Shown one piece after another: positions 1 to 8,962 of a stretch of DNA of 64,000 nt; the stretch's first letter is position 1, and every line of letters begins with the position of its first letter. The notes beneath the pieces were generated by a model. The model saw nothing but the letters and a program-made list of their open reading frames with translations, had not been told where the DNA came from and searched no databases. The translations under genes and the position numbers were made by a program. The stretch is from Shinella pollutisoli (GTDB taxonomy: Bacteria > Pseudomonadota > Alphaproteobacteria > Rhizobiales > Rhizobiaceae), in assembly GCF_024609765.1 (NCBI RefSeq), contig NZ_JANFDG010000003.1:186001-250000 (forward strand), given 5' to 3'.

Positions 1-2
1 CC

Positions 3-3000
3 TACCTCCAGGGCAGCCTCGACGGCATCGGCGACGTCGCCGCGATCCTGTCGGAGGCGCTCGAGGACCTGCCGGACGACCGCAAGACGGTACGGCCGCT
101 GCGCCGCCTCATCGAGGAGCGCATCACCGGCTTCCGCAACGCGCTCGCCGCCGTCAAGCGCGAGCACGAGTTCGCCTCGATCCGCGTCATCAACCTCTCG
201 GTGCTGGCGCGCGACGTCAACAAGCTGATCGTCAACCTCGACCACGAGATCAAGTCGCCGCAGAGCAGCGAGGTCGTGCACTGGGCGGGCGCGCTGGTCG
301 CCGCCTGCGAGGCGCACATCGCCGACAGCGTCTTCGACCTCGGCAGCATCGAGGCGCTGCGCGACCGCCTGATCGTGCTGCGCGACCGGGCGCGCGACAT
401 CGCCTTCTCGATGGATTTCGGCTTCCTGTTCCGCCCGGAGCGGCGCCTCCTCTCCATCGGCTACCGCGTCGAGACCAACGAGCTCGACGAGGCCTGCTAC
501 GACCTGCTCGCCTCCGAGGCGCGGCTCACCAGCCTCTTCGCCATCGCCAAGGGCGACCTGCCGACCGAGCACTGGTACAAGCTCGGCCGCCCGGTCGTGC
601 CGGTCGGCTCGCGCGGCGCGCTCGTCTCCTGGTCGGGCTCGATGTTCGAATACCTGATGCCGCCGCTCGTCATGCAGGAGCGCCAGGGCGGCATCCTCAA
701 CCAGACGAACAACCTGATCGTCAGGGAGCAGATGAACCACGGCCGCCGGCTCGGCACGCCCTGGGGCATCTCGGAGGCCGCCTTCAACGCGCGCGACCAC
801 GAGCTCACCTACCAGTACACCAATTTCGGCGTGCCGACGCTCGGCCTCAAGCGCGGCCTCGGCCAGAACGCGGTGATCGCGCCCTACGCCTCGCTGCTCG
901 CCACGCAATACGCGCCGAAGGCGGCGCTCGAAAACCTAAAGCGGCTGCGCAAGCTCGGCGCGCTCGGCGTCTACGGCTTTCACGACGCCGTCGATTTCAC
1001 GCCGACGCGCGTGCCGGAGGGCAAGATCTGCGCGGTCGTCAGGAACTACATGGCCCACCACCACGGCATGTCGATCGCCGCCGTCGCCAACGTCGTCTTC
1101 AACGGCGCGCTGCGCGAGCGCTTCCATGCCGACCCGGTGATCGAGGCGGCCGAGTTGCTCCTGCAGGAGAAGGCCCCGCGCGACATCCCGGTCATCAACG
1201 CCAAGCGCGAGCCGGAGACGGTGGGCTCCACCCAGGCCGACCTGCTGCGTCCGGAAGTCCGCGTCATCAAGGACCCGTTCTCGAAGGACCGCGAGACCGT
1301 CTTCCTGTCGAACGGCCATTATGCCGTGATGCTGACGGCGAACGGCTCCGGCTATTCGCGCTGGAACGGCCAGTCCGTCACCCGCTGGAAGCCCGATCCG
1401 ACCGAGGACCGCTGGGGCACCTTCCTGTTCCTGCGCGACACGGCGAGCGGCGACTGGTGGTCGGCGACCGCCGAGCCGAAGCGCGCCGAGGGCGAGGAGG
1501 TCAAGGCGCAGTTCGGCGACGACAAGGCCGAGTTCATCAAGACGGTCGGCACGCTGACGAGCGAGGTCGAATGCATCGTCGCGACCGAGCACGACGCCGA
1601 GGGCCGCCGCCTGACGCTGCTCAATACCGGGCCCGAGGACCGCTTCATCGAGGTGACCTCCTACCTGGAGCCGGTGATCTCGACCGACGAGGCCGACAGC
1701 GCCCATCCGCTGTTCTCGAAGATGTTCGTCCGCACCGAGATCGGCAGGAAGGGCGACGTCGTCCGCGCCTGGCGCAACAAGCGCCATCCGAACGAGCCGG
1801 ACATGGTGGTCGCCCATCTGATCGTCGACAACGCCGGCCCTTCGCGGCGCACCGAGGTCGAGACCGACCGCCGCCGCTTCATCGGCCGCGGCCGCACGCT
1901 TTCGACCGCGGCCGCCTTCGACGCCGGCGCGCATCTTTCCGGCACCGACGGCTTCACGCTCGATCCGGTGATGGCGCTGCGCCGCGTCGTGCGCGTGCCG
2001 GCCGGCAAGAAGGTGAAGGTGATCTTCTGGACCATTGCCGCACCGAGCCGGGCCGAGGTGGACGCGGCGATCGACCGCTACCGCCATCCCGACAGCTTCA
2101 ACCACGAGACGATCCACGCCTGGACGCGCTCGCAGGTGCACCTGCGCCATATCGGCGTCACCTCGCGGGAGGCCGCGAGCTTCCAGGCGCTCGGCCGCTA
2201 CCTCGTCTATCCGGACACGCATCTGCGCGCCGACGCCGGCACGATCCAGACGGGGCTCGCCTCGCAGGCCGCGCTCTGGCCGCTGGCGATCTCCGGCGAT
2301 TTCCCGATCTTCGTGCTGCGCATCAACGAGGAGATCGACCTCGACGTCGCCCGCGAGGCGCTGCGCGCGCAGGAATACCTGCGCCACCGCGGCGTCGCCG
2401 CCGACCTCGTCATCGTCAACGAGCGCGCCTCCTCCTATGCGCAGGACATGCAGCACACGCTCGACCAGCTCTGCGAGAACCTGCGCATGCGCGGGCAATC
2501 GGACGGACTGCGCCAGCACATCTTCGCCGTGCGCCGCGACTTGATGGAGGTGGCGACCTGGCAGGCGCTGCTGTCCACCGCCCGTGCGGTCTTCCATGCC
2601 AGGAACGGCTCGCTCACCGACCAGATCGCCCGCGCCGTCGCGCTCCACGCCACGCCGCGCGGCAGCGCAGAGGAGGACATGCGGCGCGTCGTTCCCCTGC
2701 CGAAGCCCGCCGCCGCGGCCCCGGCGGAGATCGACGGCGAGGGCCTTTCCTTCTGGAACGGCTTCGGCGGCTTCAACGAGGTCGGCCGCGAATATGCCGT
2801 GCGGCTGCGCGGCGGCGAGGCGACGCCGCATCCCTGGATCAACGTCGTCGCCAACCCGCATTTCGGCTTCCACGTCCCGGCCGAGGGCGGCGGCTTCACC
2901 TGGAGCCGCAACTCGCGCGACTTCCAGCTCACCCCCTGGAGCAACGACCCGGTGATCGACCGGCCGGGCGAGGCCTTCTACGTCAAGGACCTCGACGGCG

Positions 3001-5096
3001 GCCTCGTCGCCACGCCCTTCGCCGCGCTGTCGCGCAAGCCGTCGGTGCGCTTCGATGCCTGGCACGGCCTCGGCTATTCGGCCTTCCGAAGCTGGGAGGA
3101 CGGGATCGAGCTCGACCTCGTCCAGACGGTCGATCCGCAAGAGCCGGTGAAATATTCGCGCCTGGCGCTGACGAATACGGGGCGGACGGAGCGCAGGCTC
3201 TGCGTCTACGGCTACGTCGAATGGGTGCTCGGCAACAATCCGGCGCGGACGGCACCCTTCGTGCTGACGCGCCAGGATGCGGCAAGCGGGGCGCTCTTCG
3301 CCGAGAACCGCTACAGCATCGACTATTCCGGCCGCACGAGCTTCTTTGCGGCAAGCCTCCCGCTTGCGGGCTTCACCGCGCGCCGGCGGGAGTTCATCGG
3401 CGCGGACGGGGATATCGTCATGCCCTCGGCGGTCGCCAACGGCCACCGGCTCTCCGGTGCCGCCGACGGCATGGGCGACCCGTGCGCGGCGCTCGCCGTC
3501 GAGATCGTCCTGAAGCCGGGCGAGCGGCAGGAGATCCTGTTCGCGCTCGGCGACGCGCCGGACGCCGAGGCCGCTTCCGCCCTCGCTGCCAGGAGCCGGG
3601 CGGTCGATTTCGACGCGGTCATGACCGCGGCCAAGGCCCGCTGGCAGGGGTTCGCCGACACGTTCCAGGTCAGGACGCCGGACGCCGCCTTCGACCGCAT
3701 GGTCAACGACTGGCTGCCCTATCAGGCGCTCGCCTGCCGCATCACCGCCCGCTCCGCCTTCTACCAGGCGAGCGGCGCCTACGGCTTCCGCGACCAGCTG
3801 CAGGACACGCTCGCCTTCCTGATCCATCGGCCGGAGCTCGCGCGCAAGCAGATCCTCAACGCCGCCGGGCGGCAGTTCGCCGAGGGCGACGTGCAGCACT
3901 GGTGGCTGCCCGACAGCGGCGCCGGCGTGCGCACCATCATCGCCGACGACGTCGTCTGGCTCGCGCATGCGGTGGAGCGCTATTGCCGCGTGACCGGCGA
4001 TCGTGCCGTGCTGGACGAGGTGCTGCCCTTCCTCGAGGGACAGCCGCTCGCCGAAGGCCAGCACGATTCGTTCTTCCGTCCGGCCCGCTCGCCGGAGGAA
4101 GCACCGCTCTACGAGCATTGCGCCCGCGCGCTCGACCTCGCTCTGCGCCGCACCGGCGAGAACGGCCTGCCGCTGATCCTCGGCGGCGACTGGAACGACG
4201 GCATGAACCGCGTCGGCGAGGCGGGACGCGGCACCAGCGTCTGGCTCGGCTGGTTCCTGCTCGGCACGCTCGAAGACTTCGCGCCGATCGCCCGCGCGCG
4301 CGGCGACCACGCCCGTGCCGTGCTGTGGGAGGAGCATGCGGCGCGGCTGAAGCAGGCGCTGGAGACGGCCGGCTGGGACGGCGGCTGGTATCGCCGCGGA
4401 TATTTCGACGACGGCACGCCGCTCGGCGCGGCGGAAAGCGCCGAATGCCGGATCGATTCCATCGCGCAGAGCTGGAGCGTGCTTTCCGGCCGGGGCGACG
4501 CGGACCGTTCGCGCCAGGCGCTGGACGCGGTGCTCGACCGGCTGGTCGACCGCGAGGCGGGGATCGTCCGCCTGTTCACGCCGCCCTTTGCCGAGACGCC
4601 GCAGGATCCGGGCTACATCAAGGCCTATCCGCCCGGCGTGCGCGAGAACGGCGGCCAGTACACGCATGCGGCCGCCTGGTTCGTGCTGGCGCTCGCCCGG
4701 CAGGGCCGCGCGCAGGAGGCCTGGGACTGCTTCGGTCTCCTGAACCCGGTCAACCATGCGCTCGACCGGGACGCGGCGGAGCGCTACCGGGTGGAGCCCT
4801 ATGTCGTCGCCGCCGACGTCTACGGCGTGGGCGAGCGGACCGGTCAGGGCGGCTGGACCTGGTACACGGGCTCGGCCGGCTGGCTCTACCGCGCCGCCGT
4901 GGAAGGCATCCTGGGCATCCGCAAGGAGGCGGGCCGCCTGTTCGTCGAACCGGTGCTGCCGCCGCACTGGACCGGCTATGCGGCGACGCTGAAACTCGAC
5001 GGACGGACGATCGACATCGCGGTCGCGCGCAGGGACGACGGCCTTTCCGTCACCGTCGACGGTACGCCCTTGCCGCCGGAGGGTCTTGCACTCTGA
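3..5096 (+). CDS. ndvB: Cyclic beta-1,2-glucan synthase, C-terminal part (5' end outside window)
   Basis: The reading frame is open from the window edge to a TGA at 5096, giving 1697 residues of a protein that is about 2800 residues in the NdvB/ChvB family. The family makes periplasmic cyclic beta-1,2-glucans from UDP-glucose at the inner membrane. The membrane-embedded GT84 transferase domain is missing upstream. Visible are a glycoamylase-like domain (roughly nt 600-1130, with MNHGRRLGTPWGISEAAFN and YMAHHHGMS) and then a long GH94/GT36-type phosphorylase region that sets ring size. The GH94 acid motif GGDWNDGMNRVG is near nt 4182-4217, and GAYGFRDQLQD is near 3775-3807. The gene converges on its exporter gene ndvA. 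Identity is secure; only completeness is unknown. Confidence 0.95.
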   Translation, partial: YLQGSLDGIGDVAAILSEALEDLPDDRKTVRPLRRLIEERITGFRNALAAVKREHEFASIRVINLSVLARDVNKLIVNLDHEIKSPQSSEVVHWAGALVAACEAHIADSVFDLGSIEALRDRLIVLRDRARDIAFSMDFGFLFRPERRLLSIGYRVETNELDEACYDLLASEARLTSLFAIAKGDLPTEHWYKLGRPVVPVGSRGALVSWSGSMFEYLMPPLVMQERQGGILNQTNNLIVREQMNHGRRLGTPWGISEAAFNARDHELTYQYTNFGVPTLGLKRGLGQNAVIAPYASLLATQYAPKAALENLKRLRKLGALGVYGFHDAVDFTPTRVPEGKICAVVRNYMAHHHGMSIAAVANVVFNGALRERFHADPVIEAAELLLQEKAPRDIPVINAKREPETVGSTQADLLRPEVRVIKDPFSKDRETVFLSNGHYAVMLTANGSGYSRWNGQSVTRWKPDPTEDRWGTFLFLRDTASGDWWSATAEPKRAEGEEVKAQFGDDKAEFIKTVGTLTSEVECIVATEHDAEGRRLTLLNTGPEDRFIEVTSYLEPVISTDEADSAHPLFSKMFVRTEIGRKGDVVRAWRNKRHPNEPDMVVAHLIVDNAGPSRRTEVETDRRRFIGRGRTLSTAAAFDAGAHLSGTDGFTLDPVMALRRVVRVPAGKKVKVIFWTIAAPSRAEVDAAIDRYRHPDSFNHETIHAWTRSQVHLRHIGVTSREAASFQALGRYLVYPDTHLRADAGTIQTGLASQAALWPLAISGDFPIFVLRINEEIDLDVAREALRAQEYLRHRGVAADLVIVNERASSYAQDMQHTLDQLCENLRMRGQSDGLRQHIFAVRRDLMEVATWQALLSTARAVFHARNGSLTDQIARAVALHATPRGSAEEDMRRVVPLPKPAAAAPAEIDGEGLSFWNGFGGFNEVGREYAVRLRGGEATPHPWINVVANPHFGFHVPAEGGGFTWSRNSRDFQLTPWSNDPVIDRPGEAFYVKDLDGGLVATPFAALSRKPSVRFDAWHGLGYSAFRSWEDGIELDLVQTVDPQEPVKYSRLALTNTGRTERRLCVYGYVEWVLGNNPARTAPFVLTRQDAASGALFAENRYSIDYSGRTSFFAASLPLAGFTARRREFIGADGDIVMPSAVANGHRLSGAADGMGDPCAALAVEIVLKPGERQEILFALGDAPDAEAASALAARSRAVDFDAVMTAAKARWQGFADTFQVRTPDAAFDRMVNDWLPYQALACRITARSAFYQASGAYGFRDQLQDTLAFLIHRPELARKQILNAAGRQFAEGDVQHWWLPDSGAGVRTIIADDVVWLAHAVERYCRVTGDRAVLDEVLPFLEGQPLAEGQHDSFFRPARSPEEAPLYEHCARALDLALRRTGENGLPLILGGDWNDGMNRVGEAGRGTSVWLGWFLLGTLEDFAPIARARGDHARAVLWEEHAARLKQALETAGWDGGWYRRGYFDDGTPLGAAESAECRIDSIAQSWSVLSGRGDADRSRQALDAVLDRLVDREAGIVRLFTPPFAETPQDPGYIKAYPPGVRENGGQYTHAAAWFVLALARQGRAQEAWDCFGLLNPVNHALDRDAAERYRVEPYVVAADVYGVGERTGQGGWTWYTGSAGWLYRAAVEGILGIRKEAGRLFVEPVLPPHWTGYAATLKLDGRTIDIAVARRDDGLSVTVDGTPLPPEGLAL

Positions 5097-5115
5097 TGCA
5101 GCGGTTCTACCCTCC

Positions 5116-5124
5116 CTGGGCGGG
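5116..5124. repeat. Target-site duplication, left copy
   Basis: CTGGGCGGG lies directly left of the IS1-family element and is repeated at 5893-5901 on its right. Nine base pairs is usual for IS1-family insertion. Identity extends two bases further left (CCCTGGGCGGG), so the exact edge is ambiguous by a base or two. The intact target would be ACCCTCCC-TGGGC-GGGAGGGT, a perfect 8-bp stem, with the duplicated bases covering its loop. Confidence 0.8.
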
Positions 5125-5145
5125 GGCAGTGTTCACTTTTGGCTG
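5125..5145. repeat. IS left terminal inverted repeat
   Basis: Starts GGCAGTGTTC and pairs with the complement of 5872-5892. Outer bases GGCA and the inner block TGTTC match exactly, followed by a mismatched stretch and then GGCTG again in both. It contains the transposase stop codon (5133-5135 on the minus strand). Confidence 0.75.
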
Positions 5146-5848
5146 TCCGTCTTGAACCTTTTGCGGTTGAAGAAGAGATCGAGCATGTCGATCGACTTGG
5201 AGAAGCGCTTGGATCGTCGGTTGAAGCGTGCAAGGTTATCCCGGATCGACGAGTTTACGGCTTCGATCAGATGGGTTTCGGCCTTTGTCTCGCGGTGCGG
5301 CTCGACGATGCCGTGCCGCTCGAAGGCCAGCCGGTAGCAGGAGTTGGCATCGGTGAAGATCGCCGCGATATGCGGCACGACGGCCTTGGTGCGCTCGTAG
5401 AGCGCAATGGCGCTTCTTACGCCGGTATCGGCGATATGGTAGGCGACGACGCAGCCCCGACGGCGGGAATAGGCCGTCCAGACAACGGCGCGCTGCCGTT
5501 TTTTTGAACGAAGGTGTAGATCTCGTCCATCTCGATGATATCGGCAACCGTATCCGTATGCGCCGCCGTGCTCTTGCTTGCCATCATGGCTTCATGGGCC
5601 TTGCGGATCCAGGCGATGACCGTTGCAGGTGCCGCGCCAACGAAGCGGGCGATCTTGCGGATGCCGACGTTGTTGAGATGCATGTCGACGGCCATCGCCT
5701 TGACGTCACGGCTGAACTTCGGCGGGCAGGCACGGAAGTAGCGTTGGCAGGAGCGGCAATGAAACCGCTGCACGCTGCCGCTCTTACCGTTGCGAATGGT
5801 TGTCGCACTCCCGCAATGCCGACAAATCATCTCAAGGCCCTCCATCAA
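5133..5848 (-). CDS. IS1-family transposase (InsA-InsB' fusion made by -1 programmed frameshift)
   Basis: Two overlapping minus-strand frames form one transposase. The zero frame starts with ATG at 5848 and carries a zinc finger (C9, C12, C31, C34) and a helix-turn-helix, then the first acidic residue in EMDEIYTF (D108). At 5504-5498 lies A AAA AAC, the slippery heptamer used by IS1. A -1 shift there continues as RQRAVVWTAYSRRRGCVVA... through FTDANSCYRL (second Asp) to the IS1 hallmark FSKS, ending at 5133. The fused product is 238 residues (117+121), against about 232 for IS1 InsAB'. Without the shift the zero frame makes a 143-residue InsA-like protein. Domains fit the IS1 DDE family; frameshifting itself is inferred. 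Confidence 0.85.
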
Positions 5849-5871
5849 AGCAGAGCCTCACAATCCAATAC

Positions 5872-5892
5872 CAGCCTTGTCCGAACATTGCC
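5872..5892. repeat. IS right terminal inverted repeat
   Basis: Reads GGCAATGTTCGG inward on the minus strand and pairs with the left repeat at 5125-5145. It lies 24 bases upstream of the transposase start at 5848, so it may also hold the transposase promoter, as in IS1. Confidence 0.75.
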
Positions 5893-5901
5893 CTGGGCGG
5901 G
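5893..5901. repeat. Target-site duplication, right copy
   Basis: CTGGGCGGG, identical to 5116-5124. The following bases AGGGT complete the right arm of the hairpin (GGGAGGGT, 5899-5906) whose left arm is at 5109-5116. Confidence 0.8.
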
Positions 5902-6199
5902 AGGGTCGCGCCGCGGGCTTGGGCGGGGTGAGGCGGCACGCCGGAATACCGGCGGCTTCCTCTAACCCGCTGCTGCGCAGCGACCTCCTCATCAAGGCGG
6001 GCGGTAGGGTGCACCGGCTTTTACGCGTCGTGTGGCTATCGGAGGGCTTTCGTTGCGGTCGCCCGAACCTTCCATTGATGGAAGGTTCGGGCCAGACGCC
6101 AGGAACGGGGTGGTGCGGCAGGCCTGAGCTCCGACGGCTTCCCGCAGGCCGCTGTGCGCCCTCCCTCCCCGTCACAAGGGAAGGCGGGCGCGTCTCCGT
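5902..6199. other. Non-coding region between the IS element and ndvA
   Basis: About 300 bases with no convincing gene. It is rich in inverted repeats: a 32-bp near-perfect palindrome at 6061-6092 and a looser hairpin near 6157-6195 (CCCTCCC... against GGGAAGGCGGG). The second lies just downstream of the ndvA stop on the minus strand and may end its transcription, although no run of T follows it. Confidence 0.5.
6061..6092. repeat. Intergenic palindrome, 15-bp arms
   Basis: Left arm GCCCGAACCTTCCAT, two central bases TG, right arm ATGGAAGGTTCGGGC. The arms are exactly complementary over 15 bp. No T-run follows on either strand, so it is not a classical intrinsic terminator. It could be a REP-type repeat, an mRNA-stabilising hairpin for the convergent ndvB/ndvA transcripts, or a protein-binding site. 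Confidence 0.7.
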
Positions 6200-7957
6200 C
6201 TACGCCGCCGTGTGGCTCTTGCGCACGTCGTCGTCGGTCAGGATGCCGCTTGCCCTGAGCAGGGCGGCGAAGCGGCCGTTGCTCTGGCTCAGCGCGTCGA
6301 AGCTGCCCATCTCGGCGATGCGGCCGTGATCCATGAAGATGACGAGGTCGGCCTCGCGCACGGTGGAGAGCCGGTGGGCGATGATGAAGGTGGTGCGGTT
6401 GCGGCGAAGCCCGTCGATCGCGGCCTTCACGCGCGCCTCGGTCTCCACGTCGAGTGCGCTCGTCGCCTCGTCGAGCACGAGGATGGGCGCGTTCTTGAGG
6501 ATGGCGCGGGCGATGGCGATGCGCTGGCGCTCGCCGCCCGAAAGCCGGTTGCCGCGCTCGCCGACATGGGTGTCGTAGCCGGACTGGCGCGAGGCGATGA
6601 AATCGTTCGCCGCCGCGGCCTCGGCCGCCGCCTCCACCTCCTCCTGGGTCGCGCCTTCGCGGCCGAGGCGGATATTCTCGGAGATCGAGCGGTTGAGCAG
6701 GCCGGCGTCCTGGAAGACGGTGGCGATGGCGCGGCGCAGCGACTTGCGCGTGACGGTCGAGATGTCGACGCCGTCGATGAGGATCTGGCCCGAGCGCGGC
6801 TCGTAGACGCGCTGCAGGAGGTTGACGAGCGTCGTCTTGCCGGCCCCCGTCGGCCCGACGATGGCGACGGTCTGGCCGGCCTCGACGGTGAAGGACACGT
6901 CGCTGACGCCCTGCGTGGCGTTGGCGAAGTCGAAGCTGACGTTGCGGTACTCGACCCGGCCCTTCACCTCGCCGAGCTCGCCGGCTCCGGCCGGCTCCTC
7001 GCGCTCCTTCACGGCGTCTTCCAGCGTGAAGAAGTCCTCGAGCTTGGCGCGCGCCTCGAAGATCTGCGTGGCGAAGGCCTTCATCTGGTCGAGGCGGCCG
7101 ATCAGCAGGCCGGCGAAGCCGATGAAGGCAATGACGTCGCCGACCTTCAGCTGGCCGCGCTGCACCAGCACGGTGCCGATCACCAGGATCGTCATCATCG
7201 AGATGGTCGAGGCGATGCGGTTCAGCGCGCTTGCGAGCGCCCACCAGTCGAGCACCGGGAACTGGGCGTTGATCAGCCGCTCGGCATAGCGCTTCAGCTC
7301 GCGGGTCTCCGCCTCGATGCGGTTGTAGCTGTGCACCACCGAGACGTTGCTGATCGAATCCGACACGTGGGAGAAGACGGTGTGGTAATGGTTCTCGACC
7401 GAGGCCTGGCCCTCGCGGGTGCGGTTCATCACCACCTTGCCGATGATCACGTAGAGCACGCCGAGCACGAGCAGCACCAGCGACAGGCGCACGTCCATCG
7501 AGAAGGCGGTCGGGATCAGGAGCACGAGCGCGATCGCGGTGGCGAGGTGCGTGCGCATGAATTCGAGCCACAGGCCGAACAGCGTCTCGCAGGCGCGAAG
7601 CAGCGTGTGCAGGGCGTTGGAGGTGCCGCGCTGGCTGTGCCAGGACAGCGGCATGGAGATGATCCGCCCGAAGGCTTCGGTCAGCAGGCTCGCGCGCCGG
7701 CCGTGGGCGAGCCGGTCCGCCTCGCGGGCGACGAGCACGTAGGCGACCGTGTTGAACAGCCCGAAGCCCGCCCACAGCAGCAGCATCGGTGTCACTTCGC
7801 CCTTCGAGGAGATCGCATCGATGATGCGGCCGAACAGGATCGGTTCGGCGATGGCGATGACGGCGAGCACGACGTTCGCCAGCACGACCGCCGAGACGCG
7901 AAATCGATAGACCGCGAGATAGCTGAGAGCTCTTGAATAGACCTGGAACAATGACAC
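6200..7957 (-). CDS. ndvA: Cyclic beta-1,2-glucan exporter, ABC transporter fused permease/ATPase
   Basis: 585 residues, close to ChvA/NdvA. It exports cyclic beta-1,2-glucan made by NdvB across the inner membrane. The N-terminal half (about 1-310) is a six-helix ABC exporter membrane domain. The C-terminal half is a nucleotide-binding domain with Walker A GPTGAGKTT near residue 367, signature LSGGERQRIAIARA, Walker [13 protein letters not shown], and the H-loop IIAHRLSTV. Family proteins act as homodimers. The adjacent convergent ndvB makes this assignment far stronger than a generic MsbA-type call. The start at 7957 leaves a 115-bp divergent intergenic region to the LuxR gene. Confidence 0.95.
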   Translation of the reverse strand: MSLFQVYSRALSYLAVYRFRVSAVVLANVVLAVIAIAEPILFGRIIDAISSKGEVTPMLLLWAGFGLFNTVAYVLVAREADRLAHGRRASLLTEAFGRIISMPLSWHSQRGTSNALHTLLRACETLFGLWLEFMRTHLATAIALVLLIPTAFSMDVRLSLVLLVLGVLYVIIGKVVMNRTREGQASVENHYHTVFSHVSDSISNVSVVHSYNRIEAETRELKRYAERLINAQFPVLDWWALASALNRIASTISMMTILVIGTVLVQRGQLKVGDVIAFIGFAGLLIGRLDQMKAFATQIFEARAKLEDFFTLEDAVKEREEPAGAGELGEVKGRVEYRNVSFDFANATQGVSDVSFTVEAGQTVAIVGPTGAGKTTLVNLLQRVYEPRSGQILIDGVDISTVTRKSLRRAIATVFQDAGLLNRSISENIRLGREGATQEEVEAAAEAAAANDFIASRQSGYDTHVGERGNRLSGGERQRIAIARAILKNAPILVLDEATSALDVETEARVKAAIDGLRRNRTTFIIAHRLSTVREADLVIFMDHGRIAEMGSFDALSQSNGRFAALLRASGILTDDDVRKSHTAA

Positions 7958-8072
7958 GAGAAAAGGCCTTTCCGGGCGGTTCCTGTTTTGTGCGGTGCAG
8001 CGGCTGCTGATACCTGCCCTGCGCTATTAGTGGGCGGAAGGGGCAAAAGTTCTCCGGAAGTGAGCAATTTTC

Positions 8073-8927
8073 GTGACGGACATGAAATCTTGCGTGATCG
8101 CGTGCGATCCTGCCAAATGCGGGACGGGGGAAAATGCGGCGGACGTCCCGTCCGCCGCCCGGCCGGGGATGGCGTTCTCGATGCAGGACACGAAGATCGA
8201 CGCGTTGCTGCGGTTTCTCGCGGGGATGGACGAGCTCAGGGAGCGCGGCGAGATGGCGTCGGCCTTCGGCCGGCTGGCCGCGTCCTGCGGCTTCGACTGC
8301 TACTGCCTCTTCCGCATCCGCCCGCCGGCGGCGCGGCCGGAGGAGATGGTGCTGGCGGCGCAACTGCCGCAGGGCTGGATCGAGACCTACCGCGACCGCC
8401 ACTATCTCCATGCCGATCCGATGCTGCACTATCTCGGCCAGGCGCAGGCGGGTTTCCGCTGGCGCGACGCGCTCGCCGCCTTCCGCGCGAGCCCGCAGCG
8501 CAAGCGCATGGAGCGCATGATGGCGGACGCGCACCGCGCCGGCCTGCAGGACGGCTACACCTTTCCCGTGCACGGCCGCGGCGGGCTGGCCGGCGGCCTC
8601 TCCGTCGCCGGCCGGCCGGTGGAACTGCACCCGGCCGAGGCGAGCCTGTTCGAGGCCGTCGCCCGGCGCCTGTTCTGGAAGCTGTACGACGCGGCCCATC
8701 CCGTCCCGGAGGCGGCGTCGCCCGCCGGCGGCATCGGCCTGACGCGGCGCGAGATGGAGGCGCTGCGGCTTCTCGCCGAGGGCATGACCTCGCCGGAGAT
8801 CGCCCAGCGCCTCGGCATCACCAGCCACACGGTCGACTGGTACATGAACGGCATCCAGGCGAAATTGCAGGCGAGGAACCGGCCGCATGCGGTGGCGCTC
8901 GCCTTCCGGCTCGGCCTCGTTTCGTGA
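8073..8927 (+). CDS. LuxR-family quorum-sensing type regulator without an adjacent synthase
   Basis: 284 residues from a GTG at 8073; ATGs at 8169 and 8181 are in frame. The first about 30 codons have less biased third positions than the rest, and alignment with TraR favours the later starts. The autoinducer-binding residues known from TraR (W57, Y61, D70, P71, W85) are all present with exactly the TraR spacing: W102, Y106, D115, P116, W130. The C-terminus carries a LuxR/FixJ helix-turn-helix (LTRREMEALRLLAEGMTSPEIAQRL, split motif about residues 223-247). No luxI-type gene is in the window, so it is an orphan receptor here. It is transcribed divergently from ndvA. Confidence 0.85.
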   Translation: MTDMKSCVIACDPAKCGTGENAADVPSAARPGMAFSMQDTKIDALLRFLAGMDELRERGEMASAFGRLAASCGFDCYCLFRIRPPAARPEEMVLAAQLPQGWIETYRDRHYLHADPMLHYLGQAQAGFRWRDALAAFRASPQRKRMERMMADAHRAGLQDGYTFPVHGRGGLAGGLSVAGRPVELHPAEASLFEAVARRLFWKLYDAAHPVPEAASPAGGIGLTRREMEALRLLAEGMTSPEIAQRLGITSHTVDWYMNGIQAKLQARNRPHAVALAFRLGLVS

Positions 8928-8962
8928 CGTCGCGAATCTTTTTTCCGATGCCGACTCCGAAA

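Larger units (their letters stand above)
5125..5892 (-). mobile_element. IS1-family insertion sequence, complete, 768 bp
   Basis: The element has terminal inverted repeats at 5125-5145 (GGCAGTGTTCAC... inward) and 5872-5892 (GGCAATGTTCGG... inward on the other strand), matching at about 14 of 21 positions. It has a 9-bp direct repeat at both edges and one transposase gene on the minus strand. Its 768-bp length equals that of IS1 itself. The transposase stop codon lies inside the left repeat, as is common in this family. It sits between the convergent genes ndvB and ndvA and disrupts no recognisable gene. The intact ends and coding capacity suggest a recent insertion. Confidence 0.88.

Noticed and set aside
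936-4967. 1343-residue open frame antisense to ndvB
   Set aside because: By-product of extreme third-position GC. The plus strand encodes a recognisable cyclic glucan synthase; the antisense product is Arg/Ala/Gly-rich with no family motif.
5236-5547. Third frame of the IS element as a separate protein
   Set aside because: It is in the wrong register for a -1 shift and lacks DDE motifs; the 5133-5498 frame completes the transposase.
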